NCBI GenBank assembly: GCA_000708835.1
Contig: DF237012.1
Coordinates: 124,001 to 188,000, forward strand
Direction: 5' to 3'
DNA length: 64,000 nt
From: Klebsormidium nitens
Taxonomy: Eukaryota; Streptophyta; Klebsormidiophyceae; Klebsormidiales; Klebsormidiaceae
Shown: piece by piece, positions 47,201 through 57,186 of the stretch
Layout of the letters: each line of letters starts with the position of its first letter
Position numbering within the stretch: the first letter of the stretch is position 1
Notes under the pieces: generated by a model
Database searches by the model: none
What the model saw: the letters and a program-made list of their open reading frames with translations, nothing else
Told to the model about the DNA's origin: nothing
Made by a program: the position numbers and the translations under genes

Positions 47201-47831
47201 CCCGGCAATGAGAGATCAACCATTCTCCAAAATGCCCTGTCCACTCCAATACCCCTTCAGGGGAACTAAAATTTTGACTTATTCTGAGCCGAGGATTTTC
47301 ATTGTGTCAAGCAACTCTTCGAGAAATAGCGAAGTGCTGCAATCATGTATAGAGAGGCTCAATCATATACCTAGGCTTTCTTTACTTAGGCGAATTGATG
47401 CTTCTGCAACTTCAAAGATTCGAACACGGAGACCTGGTCTCCTTTGCTCCTCTTCACCTTGCTTTGGTACTGCAAGCTTCCGGTGCAAGCTGTTCTTCTG
47501 ACGGCTGATGGAGGGTTTCCAGTTTGGAACTCTTCAATCTGACGTCATTCCTTGCTTTATGCAGCTTGGAATATTGGCCTGCTGACTCAGTAAACTCTCT
47601 TTGCTGCCAGCCTGCAATCTGCACAAGTTTGTGAACTCCACTGACGCCTTTCCGATGCAACATGCAAAATACGCTCCCAGGCTCACAATGAGACTGCCTA
47701 CTTAGCAGGCGCAGCGTCTTTAGCATCGGTCTGACTGGTTCTGCAGACCTCCCATTTGTGCATGGCTTCACGGCAGCTCGTGGGATGCTCGCCGCAGGAC
47801 GTAAAGTTGCAGAAGCTTGCAGAGAACCCAT
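44274..47831 (-). CDS. Chloroplast TPM-domain membrane protein, paralogue 2
   Basis: Six exons, 47831-47458, 46948-46718, 46426-46248, 45822-45675, 45375-45173 and 44620-44274, encode about 493 residues. Every intron position and phase matches paralogue 1, so the pair arose by tandem duplication. The same parts are present: the transit peptide MGSLQASATLRP; a second hydrophobic signal (LVCSALVLLTSASSLAF) ending AAAGAAP; the TPM core with GGWVVDGASVMSDSQKEHI, ITVVTVDQLSRMTTPKAF, NNGVLVLLVKEQRRLEIEIG and GGGLVAGVDALGDKL; a membrane span (FVWLGLFLGPLASLAAF); a short basic stretch; and a Ser-rich tail with SSDYGGGSSDGGGCGSDF. The C-terminal tail is shorter than in paralogue 1 because the charged repeat is missing. 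The last donor is again GC (AAAG|GCAGGT). Likely thylakoid, by analogy with TLP18.3; the biochemical activity of such domains is debated. Confidence 0.88.
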
Positions 47832-48716
47832 GCTGACGCTAAAGCCTGTTTGCGCTGCGGCAGCTTCCGTAGGAAAGCTGTGTGTCTATTTAAGTTTTGT
47901 TGGTGCCACCATGCCAGTGGCAGCAGGTGCGTCTTAGACAGATGTGGGGTACGTACCGGCCGAGCTATTGCGCGGCAACCGCGGCCGCCCGCGCTATCAG
48001 CGCGGCAGGTTTCGAGGGGGTTTCTAGTTATCATCGCGCGACTCAACGAAAACCCGCGCGCCGTACCGACCGGCCCGGGCCGCGACATCATTGCGGCCGC
48101 GACTCATGCCGGCAGTGCGGCCGCTGAACGAGTGCGCCTGATATTCTGCGGGTCGTCTTTCCTTCTTGTGCGTCAGACTCGAAGGCTCCCCAGCCTGCGC
48201 TTGTAACCTTCCTCTAGGTCCTGTGAACATGATCTGCCCAGAATGTGGATCTGGCAGTCCCGTCGAATCTTCTTCCGAGTAGCCGCACAATCAGCACAAT
48301 AAGTAGAAAAGTGGACAAAACTCAGCCTATCTTCTGGAGTCTCTTTAGAAAACCGAAATTTCCTTGTCTTTGATCCAAGAGAAAGGTTCTGGTGTCCGGA
48401 CAAGTAGTAGAAGAGGGTGATATTCAAGTGCATCCAAGTGCGAGAATCAGCATACTAAACTTGTGCAGCTTTATGTATAGCAAACTTGTTGTACTCAGCG
48501 AACCGGGAGCAAACCAGGCACGTTCTACATGGTACCGACCGCATGCCGTTCCAGCGGTTACACTTTCACGTCGTAATGGACTCTGCAAGCGGCCGGCTAA
48601 TCAAGGCCGTTGGACTGCGAAGCTGGTCTCTTGAAACCTCCTTCGAGCTGACTCGAGCATATGTCTGGACGCGTCCGAGGCTCACGACTCACGAGCAGGT
48701 CAAGATTGATGTCCAA
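47832..48716. promoter_or_regulatory. Promoter region of TPM2, GC-rich island
   Basis: A GC-rich island at about 47955-48125 (CGCGGCCGCCCGCGC, GGCCCGGGCCGCG, NotI-type GCGGCCGC motifs) lies 125-300 bp upstream of the TPM2 start, matching the one before TPM1. Between it and 48716 I see no supported exon. Confidence 0.5.
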
Positions 48717-49489
48717 TCATTGGGGGCCTCGTGCGCACCGCCCGGGAAGGGCGACTCTGGCGACCTTTTTGGCCGGTGCGCCGGCTCAACTGTCGCCGCG
48801 CTCCCTATCTCCGCCTTCTGCGAGGAACTGCTCGGACAGGTTCATGATGCAGAAAGGACATGGTGCTCCGAAAATTCTCACAGCGTGTGTGACGGTTGGA
48901 AAAGACATACCTGCAATTACGAGACTGCGCATCACACGCGAGCTAGCTTCTGCCGGAGGTACGTGCATGGCGAAAGGCCCGCCACATTTGCCACCTTCCA
49001 ACAATAAAAGTATTGAGTTCCTTCTCTAGTCATGAGACTGTACAAAAAGATGGCAAAGTCTTCTTCGACAGCTGTATCATTCGTGACTGAGTGCAATACA
49101 CTGATGCCCTTCTCCATTTTCCGCTGCGCGCTTGAGCAGCAAGTCCTTCCGCTCGACAGCTTCCCCTTGATTTCCTAGAATCAGGAGAATCCACGCTCTT
49201 GATTTCCAGCGCTCTCCCTCCAAGTAATATTTCCACAGTTTCTGTTGCTCATGCACAAGATGGCTGCTCTAAGTGGACGCTCAGCGTGCTTCACGCTCCT
49301 CTCGATGACCCTCCAGCTGGCGGCCACCCAGTTTCTCTCGTCTGGCGCTAGCTCAAAACCGCCCAATAGGACGCGCTCGGCAAGTGCTCCCTCTTCGGAG
49401 AGGCGCAGCGGTCTGGGTACGGCGGTCCCACCCAGAGACACTCCAGCCTGGGACCCATCTAGCAGCCCGGAGTCACCCCGACAGGGCAC
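48717..49489 (-). CDS. Unrecognised protein, left arm of inverted pair
   Basis: I do not recognise this gene. The supported segments on the minus strand are an exon-like block starting after a CCAG acceptor at about 49412, reading LRLSEEGALAERVLL then ELAPDERNWVAASWRVIERS, and a terminal block reading KKVARVALPGR then a short Arg/Gly stretch to a TGA at 48719-48717. The middle is poorly conserved and may be intron. The start is not determined; the frame stays open to about 49489. Conservation of ELAPDxRxWVxAS with the right arm, mostly through silent changes, is the main evidence for coding. No domain, signal peptide or membrane span is evident in this frame. Confidence 0.3.
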
Positions 49490-49931
49490 CCGGTTCCTGT
49501 GCGAGGAAATCCGAAACTGCTTTGCTGGCTTGGGTAAGGAAAATCACTCTGAGGTGCTCTTAGATCTGAACATCGCTTCTCAAAGTAGGAGAGGGCTCGA
49601 AAGTCCTTCGGAACTGTAAGCCTTCTGTACTCGGCCGTGCCCATCAGTTGATGGCAAGAAGACTACAGAAATTCACAGAAAAGATGGGTAAAACCTGAGA
49701 TGCTTCAGAAGCTATGCTGATCTGCAAAGCACTTCAAATCCACAACTGCAGGAGCAGCGGATTTGTCAAATACATGCATCCTGACCGCTGCGCTACTGAT
49801 CATAAGCCTCAAACGTTCTTCGGTTCCGACGCGAGTTCATCTAAGAACGATACTCCTGCCCCTACAAGAACAGAGGAATCTCACGTAGCGCGTGATTGTG
49901 CAGTAGACTTACATTTGCTGGAGGGGCCCAG

Positions 49932-50376
49932 ATCGCTGCGCCTCTCAAAACAGCGGGCACTTGCCGAGTGCGTCCTGGTACTGTGCAACACTGAAGCTGG
50001 CCCCGGACGGGAGAGACTGGGTCCCCGCAAGCCGGGATGTAATGAACAATAAGGTTACGAACGCGATCCACGCAGAGCGCCAAAATAGAGCAGCCATCCC
50101 CAGCGACGAGCTGCGTAGGCTGTCTATTTGGTCGAAGGGAGGTCTGGACTCGCATTACCAGGACGATAAGGGCCTTGCTGTACGCACGAAGAGCAGGATC
50201 ACGAACCGCAAAAGAATTGTGTATTTCAGCAGCTGTGGGGAGGGGCAAATACGGCTATCTTTCGGCGTATACCCCCTGTTCTCCCTTGCCCAAACTTCGC
50301 AGGCCAAGATGTCGCCCGACTCGCCCTTCCGGGCGGCATGTCCGGCGCTCTTCTGCGCGCACGAGGTGGCCAATGA
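49932..50376 (+). CDS. Unrecognised protein, right arm of inverted pair
   Basis: This is the counterpart of the left arm on the plus strand. After a CCAG acceptor it reads LRLSKQRALAECVLV, then the similarity continues one frame over as LKLAPDGRDWVPASRDVM and HAERQNRAAI, and ends in DVARLALPGGMSGALLRARG with a TGA at 50374-50376. The frame change within the first block suggests a short indel, so this copy may be broken or need a different exon model. The two arms are divergently arranged and could share the 49490-49880 spacer as promoter. Confidence 0.25.
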
Positions 50377-50680
50377 TTGAGCATCGTTATCGACGTAATT
50401 ATCGACGTCTTAAGACGCGCAAATACGTCATGCTCGAGTCAGTTCGAAGCAGGCTTTGAGAAATGAGCACCTTTTACCAGCCTCACGAGGTGATTCCAGG
50501 CACTCTCAAATTGAACCTACTATAACTGCATATCATTCGCCGTTGAGATTCTGGGATTGTGAATCGCATTGCATCGCAAAGCATATCTCTTCGATTCATC
50601 GTTGTCCGTTTGTTTCCACTCGGTGGATTTGAAAGAATTACGGTCTCCAGCTAATCGAGATAGGAGTAGAGACCTTGCAG

Positions 50681-50860
50681 CTCTGTATTGTAACGTGGAA
50701 CGTGACGGCGGGGTCACGAGTACCGGTCTACAATTCCGTGAACCAGGTCAACTGGAACAATCGATTCCATCTGCTGGAGTTTCCTGAAAACAATCTTTCC
50801 AGGTGGAGGAGTGTCAGTGCATTCAAGATCGGGCCCGCTCGTCCCTGGTCGGACGGATGA
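50681..50860 (+). CDS. Possible terminal exon of an unrecognised protein
   Basis: Following a plausible acceptor (GACCTTGCAG), an open stretch of 59 codons plus TGA reads LCIVTWNVTAGSRVPVYNSV, then Trp/Asn-rich sequence with RFHLLEFPENNLSRW and FKIGPARPWSDG. Its composition looks protein-like, of beta-sandwich type, but I cannot match it to a family and found no partner exon with confidence. Confidence 0.2.
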   Translation, partial: LCIVTWNVTAGSRVPVYNSVNQVNWNNRFHLLEFPENNLSRWRSVSAFKIGPARPWSDG

Positions 50861-51743
50861 GATCCAAAGTGAAGAGCGCGAAGTCTGTTTTCCGGCCTTG
50901 GAAACGCCGGGCAGCTTTACCCAGCTTCCCAGGAAACCGTCAAGGAGCTTCCAATCGTGACGTCAGCGAACTTTGTGACGAATCGGACCCAGCAGCGGCC
51001 GTCGTCCGTTTGGCATCGCAGTTGTCTTTTGTATCGCTCGTTTCGTGTCAGACTTGATTTTCAGACAATATCGTCAAAATGATGAATTGTGCACTTCAAA
51101 CAGAGTGGATAATACATGCCCTTGATGGTTCGGAAACCATCTGCCAGGGATAAGCGGTCGTTCAGATATGGAGGGTTGTGATAGAAGCTTTGAAAGAAAT
51201 TATTTTACAAAGGTTATATTTCCTGGCCAGTAGATGGAATTTTGTAAGTGCACACTACCAGTGAATGCCGATATAGACGGTGGCTACTGATTGACAGCGT
51301 CATTTGTAAAGCACGTAACTCTGTATGTAAGGAATTCATGTGACGCGAAGCTTCACTTTTGTGTCAGTTGAACAGTTGAAAATTCAGCGAGGCCAATCCC
51401 GTAATCCCGTATCCACCATCAATGGAACAATGGAAGATACATGAACCAATGAAAATGTCGATGGACTGATTGGTTTTGTAGAAGAGGGAAAAGACAAGCA
51501 TCCAAATGGTCCGTCACGTGATTCTGATTTCACAATCAGAATTGTGAGTTCGAATCGCTACATGTCTACTTTCAACTGGTCTGGTCTATTTGAACGGATC
51601 TGAGTTCGCAGTAGCTCGTAGCCGGGCTTCCCCACGCAGCTCCCAGGGGGATCCCTCCGCCACTCTCTATCCGAACGGACTCTCTCAGACAGCCGCGTGG
51701 TCCGGCTCCGCTCCGCAGCCCCCAGAGGGATCCCTCCCGCCAC
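50861..51743. other. Intergenic, 3' flank of secreted gene B
   Basis: No exon is supported. A perfect 9-bp hairpin with a 4-nt loop occurs at 51521-51542 (ATTCTGATT-TCAC-AATCAGAAT). A GGGATCCCTCC-type block is duplicated at about 51650 and 51725 just downstream of gene B. A similar block follows gene A near 57140. Confidence 0.5.
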
Positions 51744-54126
51744 TCAATGGCAAGCGGCCACGTCACCCGGAGCTGCGGGGCACGTCCCGGAGCAGCACAC
51801 CGACTGGGTGCCGGAGCGGTTGAAGCACTGGTGAGGCTTACTAGAGAGGGGGTCGCAGATCCGGGTTGGGTTGAAAATCGGGTTAGGATCGAGGGTGTAG
51901 GTTCCCTTGGGAAGGATGGAGGTTTGCTTGGGAAGGACGACCGGGACGCGAGGGTTAGGGTCAACGCGGAGAGTGCCTTGCGGCACGTTGCCGAAGAGTG
52001 TGCCGCACATGGCCTCCGGACCTGGTGTTGGGCACTGCGGAAAGAAGCAAGAGAACGATCAGACCATGGATGGTTGTGGGCTGATTGAAAAGTGCTTATA
52101 TCCAGACTTGGGCGATAACCAGCCCTGGAAAAAGGTAACAACCCGGTTACTTTTCAAATAACCGACGACTCGAGTCTGGTAATAGGCCCGGTTAGCAGCC
52201 AGGATCCCCCGTGAAGGCGGCGCAGTGACACTTTGTGGTCCAAGATCGCTGGCTTGAGAAGTGGTATAGACCGAGACACTTACCAGATGGTTAGAGAAAT
52301 ATCCTGTTGAAACTAGGCCAATTTTCGTACGACCCTTGTAGAGATCTCCCTCTCAGAAAGCGGAGGCGAAGCAAATCGAGCGTAAACTTCACAGCCGCCC
52401 TCCTTTTGGGGGCTTTGCTGAGCTACAAGGTCTTCCAAACCAGACTCAGCAACGAAGGGGCACTGAGCGAGACTGGGACGTCCGGTTAAAAGCTAGAAAG
52501 TGCACTGAGATTTGAAGAAAAGGGAAACTACGAAGCTTTCAGGTCTCAAGCGTCGAGCAACGAGATTAGTTGTTGAAAGACTTGCACTAATGTTGGCGGA
52601 TCACGCTGAAAGGATTTTCGGGATTGTTATGAGCTCAAGATGCTCACGACAGTGGCCGATCCGCAGCAGACGAACTTGCTCTGGTCGTTATTGAAGCACG
52701 GGGCCGGTTTGGCACTGAGCAGATCGCAGAGGGGACCGCATTCGGCCTCGCCAAAGACGGAAAAGGTGCACTGCGCAGAGTGAGACACGTGTCAGCCCAC
52801 AAGGCCAAGATGATAGGGTATACTTGCGCGCGTGCAGAGGGGACAGCATTCAATCGTCGACTTGCTCCGTGAGTGATACACGTGTCAGCAGATGGGCATG
52901 CGGATCGACGAGGAAGTCGCTGTTCAGCCGCGAAACGAAGCAGGGCAGGATCAAACCTCGTTTAGTTCCTCACATTTTAAGAGCAAACAACGTAATCTTG
53001 GACGTCCCTTGATCTATTTTTCAATTTGCAAAACGCGGAGCCCGCGTAATAATCTGAAGGAGAAGGCTAGATAAGAAAGCTAGGAGCAATTGTGAATTCA
53101 ACTGCAAGATGTTCATGCACGCAAACGGCCTTCATCAGCGCCTGTAACCAGAGTGCTTGATTTCAGTATACCGTCTCGTCCTATCTTCCACCCAACCCGA
53201 CTATGTGGTACCTTTGTTTTCCAGGTTCGAGACGCCGGTAAGTTTCCTCTGAGGCATCAAACTTCCGGCGCCTCCTTTTGAGCGTCTAAGGGATAATATA
53301 TCTCTGCGGATTTGAGGGACTCCCAGATTCGGCCAGGGCGCAAGCGCCAGGTCATGTTGCATAAGGTGACGTCAGCATGCGAAGCGGCATGAGGTCCCGG
53401 GAAAGACTTACGTATGGGCTCCGGCAGCACACGGGGTTCTGGCCCTCGGTGTCGTAGCACGTGTAAGGGTTGTCGGCCAGCTGGCAGAACTCCGTGGAGG
53501 TGCCAGTCTCCTCTGCAATGGTACGCCAAAGTCTGTTTAATGATTGATTAGTTACTTACTACAAAGCTCTTGTCTTTTTTGAAGATAGATTCCTGTAGTG
53601 CTCTCTCATTCGCAAGTTGGCGTTCGCTCGATGCGCCCATCTGGAGTCTACTATTCTGTGAAAAATTCGTGCGATCACGTACAAACGATTAAAGAAACCA
53701 GAAATCCTCGGCCAGAACATCCAGAGAGGCGACACGTTCCAATCCAGCTCATTTGTGCGGGCGTCTGATCTGATCAGCACTCTGACAGCCTCGGCCAGAG
53801 CACAACATTTGCAAAGAAGCTCACACCTCCTAAACCAAAACAAAACCGTTTCCACTGTTGGATCGCACTTCGACGACTTTGGACACAAAAGGGAAGTATA
53901 AAAGAGGATGAACACGCGCGGTCCAGCATATACGAAATCCTCATTTTGCCCAAATGGCGAGTCACCACGTAACATGATTCCCATAGCGTCACAACTTCAG
54001 CTGAATGCGAAGACGTCACGATGACGTGGGAAACTCACGCAAGAGCCGCCTCGCCCCTGAGCTGGTGACGCTCAGCAGCAGCAGGAGGACTGCGGTACGG
54101 ACCGCCATCGAAGCGACGCCCGCCAT
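51744..54126 (-). CDS. Secreted cysteine-rich protein B, three CC-module repeats
   Basis: Four exons, 54126-54039, 53512-53412, 52770-52648 and 52034-51744, encode 200 residues; phases close exactly. Exon 1 is a signal peptide, MAVRTAVLLLLLSVTSSGA, preceded by six extra residues from a small duplication of the start (alternative ATG at 54108). Exons 2, 3 and 4 each carry one module C-x5/6-P-x2-C-[FY]-x8-CC: CQLADNPYTCYDTEGQNPVC, CDLLSAKPAPCFNNDQSKFV and CDPLSSKPHQCFNRSGTQSV, the latter two followed by Cys-Cys. Exon 3 begins with a linker Cys and ECGPLC. Exon 4 has a 45-residue Pro-rich insert (VPVVLPKQTSILPKGT) and ends with the tail CPAAPGDVAACH. I recognise no family. Secretion with internal disulfides is inferred. 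Gene A is its tandem paralogue with identical exon phases. Confidence 0.8.
52700..52890 (-). repeat. Tandem copy of secreted gene B exon 3 5' end
   Basis: The exon 3 start with its acceptor-side intron (52770 outward, ending in ACACGTGTCAGC) is repeated about 110-117 bp upstream, around 52835-52890, in decayed form. This is the same exon-edge pattern as in COG7 and SerRS. Confidence 0.6.
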
Positions 54127-57100
54127 TGCTGATGTCAGCTGATGTACTTGGGTCGATTGACAGCTTTTGCAGGAGAGTTCGAGCTGTGCCTCTCAAGGGA
54201 CCCGAAAAGTCACCCTTCGTACTGCTTTACTGGATGACCGAAAGCAGGCTGTTTGTCCAGATTCGGAGTGGAGAAAAATTGGAGGGTGGTTGTTTTGGGG
54301 CCTGAAAGGAGCACTGGGGAGCTTCTTCCCGGATTCGCTTGAGGAAATTTGGTCGAGGTGTGTGAATCTGAATGTGACAAAGGGAAGCGTATGGGCCGTC
54401 TTTATGGAACTGTAAAACACAGCATTGCGAGCCCCTCGAGGGTCACTCGAATTGCTGTGAGTCACTCATGTCAGCGAATTCAGTGAGCACCCAGTCAACT
54501 CATCAAGTATTGTTGAAAGTAGGTGCGGTATGCAGTCACAGTCCGACCAGTGCAATAGTACATGAGTGTGCCCCCAGTACTGGTAAACTGCAAGCCGGCC
54601 AGACGTCCACGGTTTCAGTTCGCCAACAGTATGATTGGAACACGTACTCAAGGTGCTCGACCCGTGCTCGACTAGATTCCGGATGGCCCCCGGCCGTCTG
54701 GGATGATTTGCAGCTGTTGATTATGCTTTCTTAGCAGACTTCTGTCTTCCAGAGTAACTTTATTAGCGGCCGTCTCAGGTGGCTATCACTGGCAGCGGCT
54801 GTATCTTTTGAGATACTGAGAGGGAGCGCGCTGCAACTTTCCAGTGGCCCGGTCACTGTCCTGCTAAAAGGAATGGGGCAGTTCCGGGTGCGTTTATGGC
54901 CCGGCAGCCTGCAGGGGGATCATCCTGAGTCACCGGCCCGGGAGTCGGGACCCGGGCGCTTCCCTCAATTGCGACAGGATCGGCTTGGGTTGGGCGACAG
55001 GTTAAAATGGACGGCTGCATTGAAACCGAGCACGCACTGCGCACGGAATGGGAAACTTGTTGCAACTGCATTATGGAGGGCCACCCGAGTACACAGTAAT
55101 TTCTGGTTACTACAGCTTCTACCTAGTAGTACCGAGCAACCTGCCAGTTTTCGTGTCGACTAAATTAGACTAATTGCAGTCAGCAGCAGACTGACTAACT
55201 TGCACTAATACTCCCACTAAAACTGGCAGGATGGTCGGAAGAAGCTGTAGTTAGCAGCTAGGTTGATGACCATCCCACCAGGCCTAATCAGTCTTAGGTA
55301 TTTATTGGACAACATCATACCGGGCTTCAACCTTGTTTCACCGCTAGACATCGCCCAAGTTTGGTTCTTGCAGGCCAGACATACTGTAACCTGTTCAAAC
55401 ATCCCGAAATAACCTCACATTGACATCGATCTTTTAGGGGCCATAAACTATTGTGGGTCATTCTCCATTATGAAGCTCTTTCTTACCACACTCGGCCCCT
55501 TGCGCGTAAGCACGTCTGTGCCAAAAGATCAGCGCCTCGATTTCTGCAAGCCAACCTGCATATGCTTGTGAATGCAGTGCTGGTTCTGAAGCAAGAAATG
55601 TAATCATGAATCATGTTAGAGATATGCCAGCACATCGGTCCTCTGAGCGGCGGAAGGTTCCAAAGCTAGGCTGCTCGTATCGGAAACATCGGAGATGGAA
55701 AGCCCAAAAGTTTGACAGCTTTCCGGCGCTTGGACGTACACGCTGGGTCCTGAGGTTTCATTTGACCTATAATTTAGGCGCGGTCGACGAGCTTTGAACT
55801 GCACGAGAGTTCTCTAAATCATCCAAAGCCACTACTGGCCCCTTTCCATTGACATTTCATCCTGTTCCTTCTCTCGCTCGTTTGGATAGGGCTCTTCATG
55901 AAGATCAGGCTTCAAGCTTATTGACTTGCAGAGCAACTTAGAGCGAGCTACTTCGCCTTGAATCGAAGGTTGATTGACATACAACAATTTGGGAGGGATT
56001 GCCGAGGTGAATTGCCGAAGGCATCCGATCAAAGCGTCCGAGCAGGAAAACCAGCAGTAGTCGGAAGGCGCATTTTTACTCAAAACGCCGTTAGTCCGTC
56101 TGAAATGTGGTTTCATCTGGCCACGAGGTGTCAAGTGAGCACAGCGTAACCGGCGGCCATTCTCGTTGATCCAAGGGTTAGGGCAGCATCATCCAGCATT
56201 GCTAAAGAGCACACTGTGGCTGCATGTGAAGGTGAATGTTAAAAGACCATCAAGCCGTGTTTCTCATGAATGAAGAAAAGTTCCTAATCTAGGAGCCCCT
56301 GGAATGCGCCGATGAATTGATTTCCAATTGATATGTCCATAGAATTGTGATATGTACTGCCTTGCTCTAAGCTTTAAGAAATACTCGGAGACTCGTCGTC
56401 TAGAACTAACACGTATCTTTTTATGGAGTCCTTTTTGCCTATTTGTACGCTTTTTGACTAGCCAGACATTCCTAATCTGTGAGAAGCGCGCGGACATTTA
56501 TATTATTGTCATCATAGGGACGCAGCAAAGGTTCGCAAAGCCGGCCACATTCGTACATCATCATATCCAGAGCTCATACAAGATTGACGGACGCACGCGG
56601 CGCACACAATGCGTCGTGGTAAGGAGAAGCTTCTGGCGGTTTGTAGAATGAGACAAGCATCAATTCATCCAGTATGATTCACGAGGGGGTGCATCTGAGT
56701 TGCCACTTCCCCTCTCGCTGGTCGCTACTGAAGCAACTATGTAGACCCAAGCGGAAAATAAATACTCTCAAATCTGTCCAGCTCGATCATGAACTAGATT
56801 CTGCGAAGCTATGCCGCTATAGAAATAGCATCATATAGGCAAACTCTACGTATGGATGTGATTTCGACCAATACTTCTGCACAAAGGAAGTTCTTTTGAC
56901 ATTTCCCCTTCTGACATTTCGGAGGGAGATGTCTAACGAAAATCTGACGCTTCTAGGGTTTCGTTACGTGGCAGAAGTGTATCTTTTGGCAGGAACGGCA
57001 CACCTCCCGGCACAGTCTACCGGCCACTCTCGAAGACGGTCCTCAAGTGCCACGCCACGGCTCTCGCGCCTTCGGGGCATCTTACCGACCGCTTACATGC

Positions 57101-57186
57101 CCTGGATGGCCGCGCCGGCCGATTCCGCTACGGGGGGATCCCTCCGGCCACTGCCCCGCGCAAACGCGGCCACGTCACCCGCAGTC
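54127..57186. other. Intergenic between secreted genes B and A
   Basis: About 3 kb. The segment 54540-55160 resembles 59940-60600, upstream of gene A, and is listed separately. The rest (55161-57186) contains only short open frames with no recognisable protein and no RNA gene. Confidence 0.5.
54540..55160. repeat. Duplicated upstream flank, copy next to gene B
   Basis: It shares dispersed blocks with 59940-60600 in the same order: a GTCCACGGTTTCAGTTCGCC-like block, TCCGGATGGCCCCCGGCC, a GAGCGCGCTG-like block and GGCTGCATT with GAGCACGCACTG. Both copies lie 0.4-1.2 kb upstream of a secreted gene. Coding potential is unclear. Confidence 0.6.

Larger units (their letters stand above)
48690..50400. 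repeat. Diverged inverted duplication
   Basis: A left arm (about 48690-49490) and a right arm (about 49870-50400) align in opposite orientation around a spacer of about 400 bp. The strongest blocks are 49250-49412 against 49932-50100 and 48717-48760 against 50300-50376. In the first block many differences fall at third positions of one frame, pointing to past or present coding on the minus strand of the left arm and the plus strand of the right arm. Confidence 0.6.

Noticed and set aside
48486-49007. 173-codon plus-strand open frame
   Set aside because: It has no family match or exon context and overlaps the minus-strand conserved terminal block of the inverted pair.
49245-49619. Plus-strand frame starting with a signal-peptide-like stretch (MAALSGRSACFTLLS)
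   Set aside because: The aligned inverted copy conserves the opposite strand's frame, with mostly silent changes, and not this one.
51500-51565. tRNA-like segment with a GTTCGAATC B-box-like sequence and hairpin
   Set aside because: The T arm does not pair, the anticodon loop would have 4 or 6 nt, and there is no acceptor stem. It is kept only as a hairpin.
51572-52141. 189-codon minus-strand frame overlapping secreted gene B exon 4
   Set aside because: It is a shifted frame of the real exon, without the Cys pattern and running past the acceptor.
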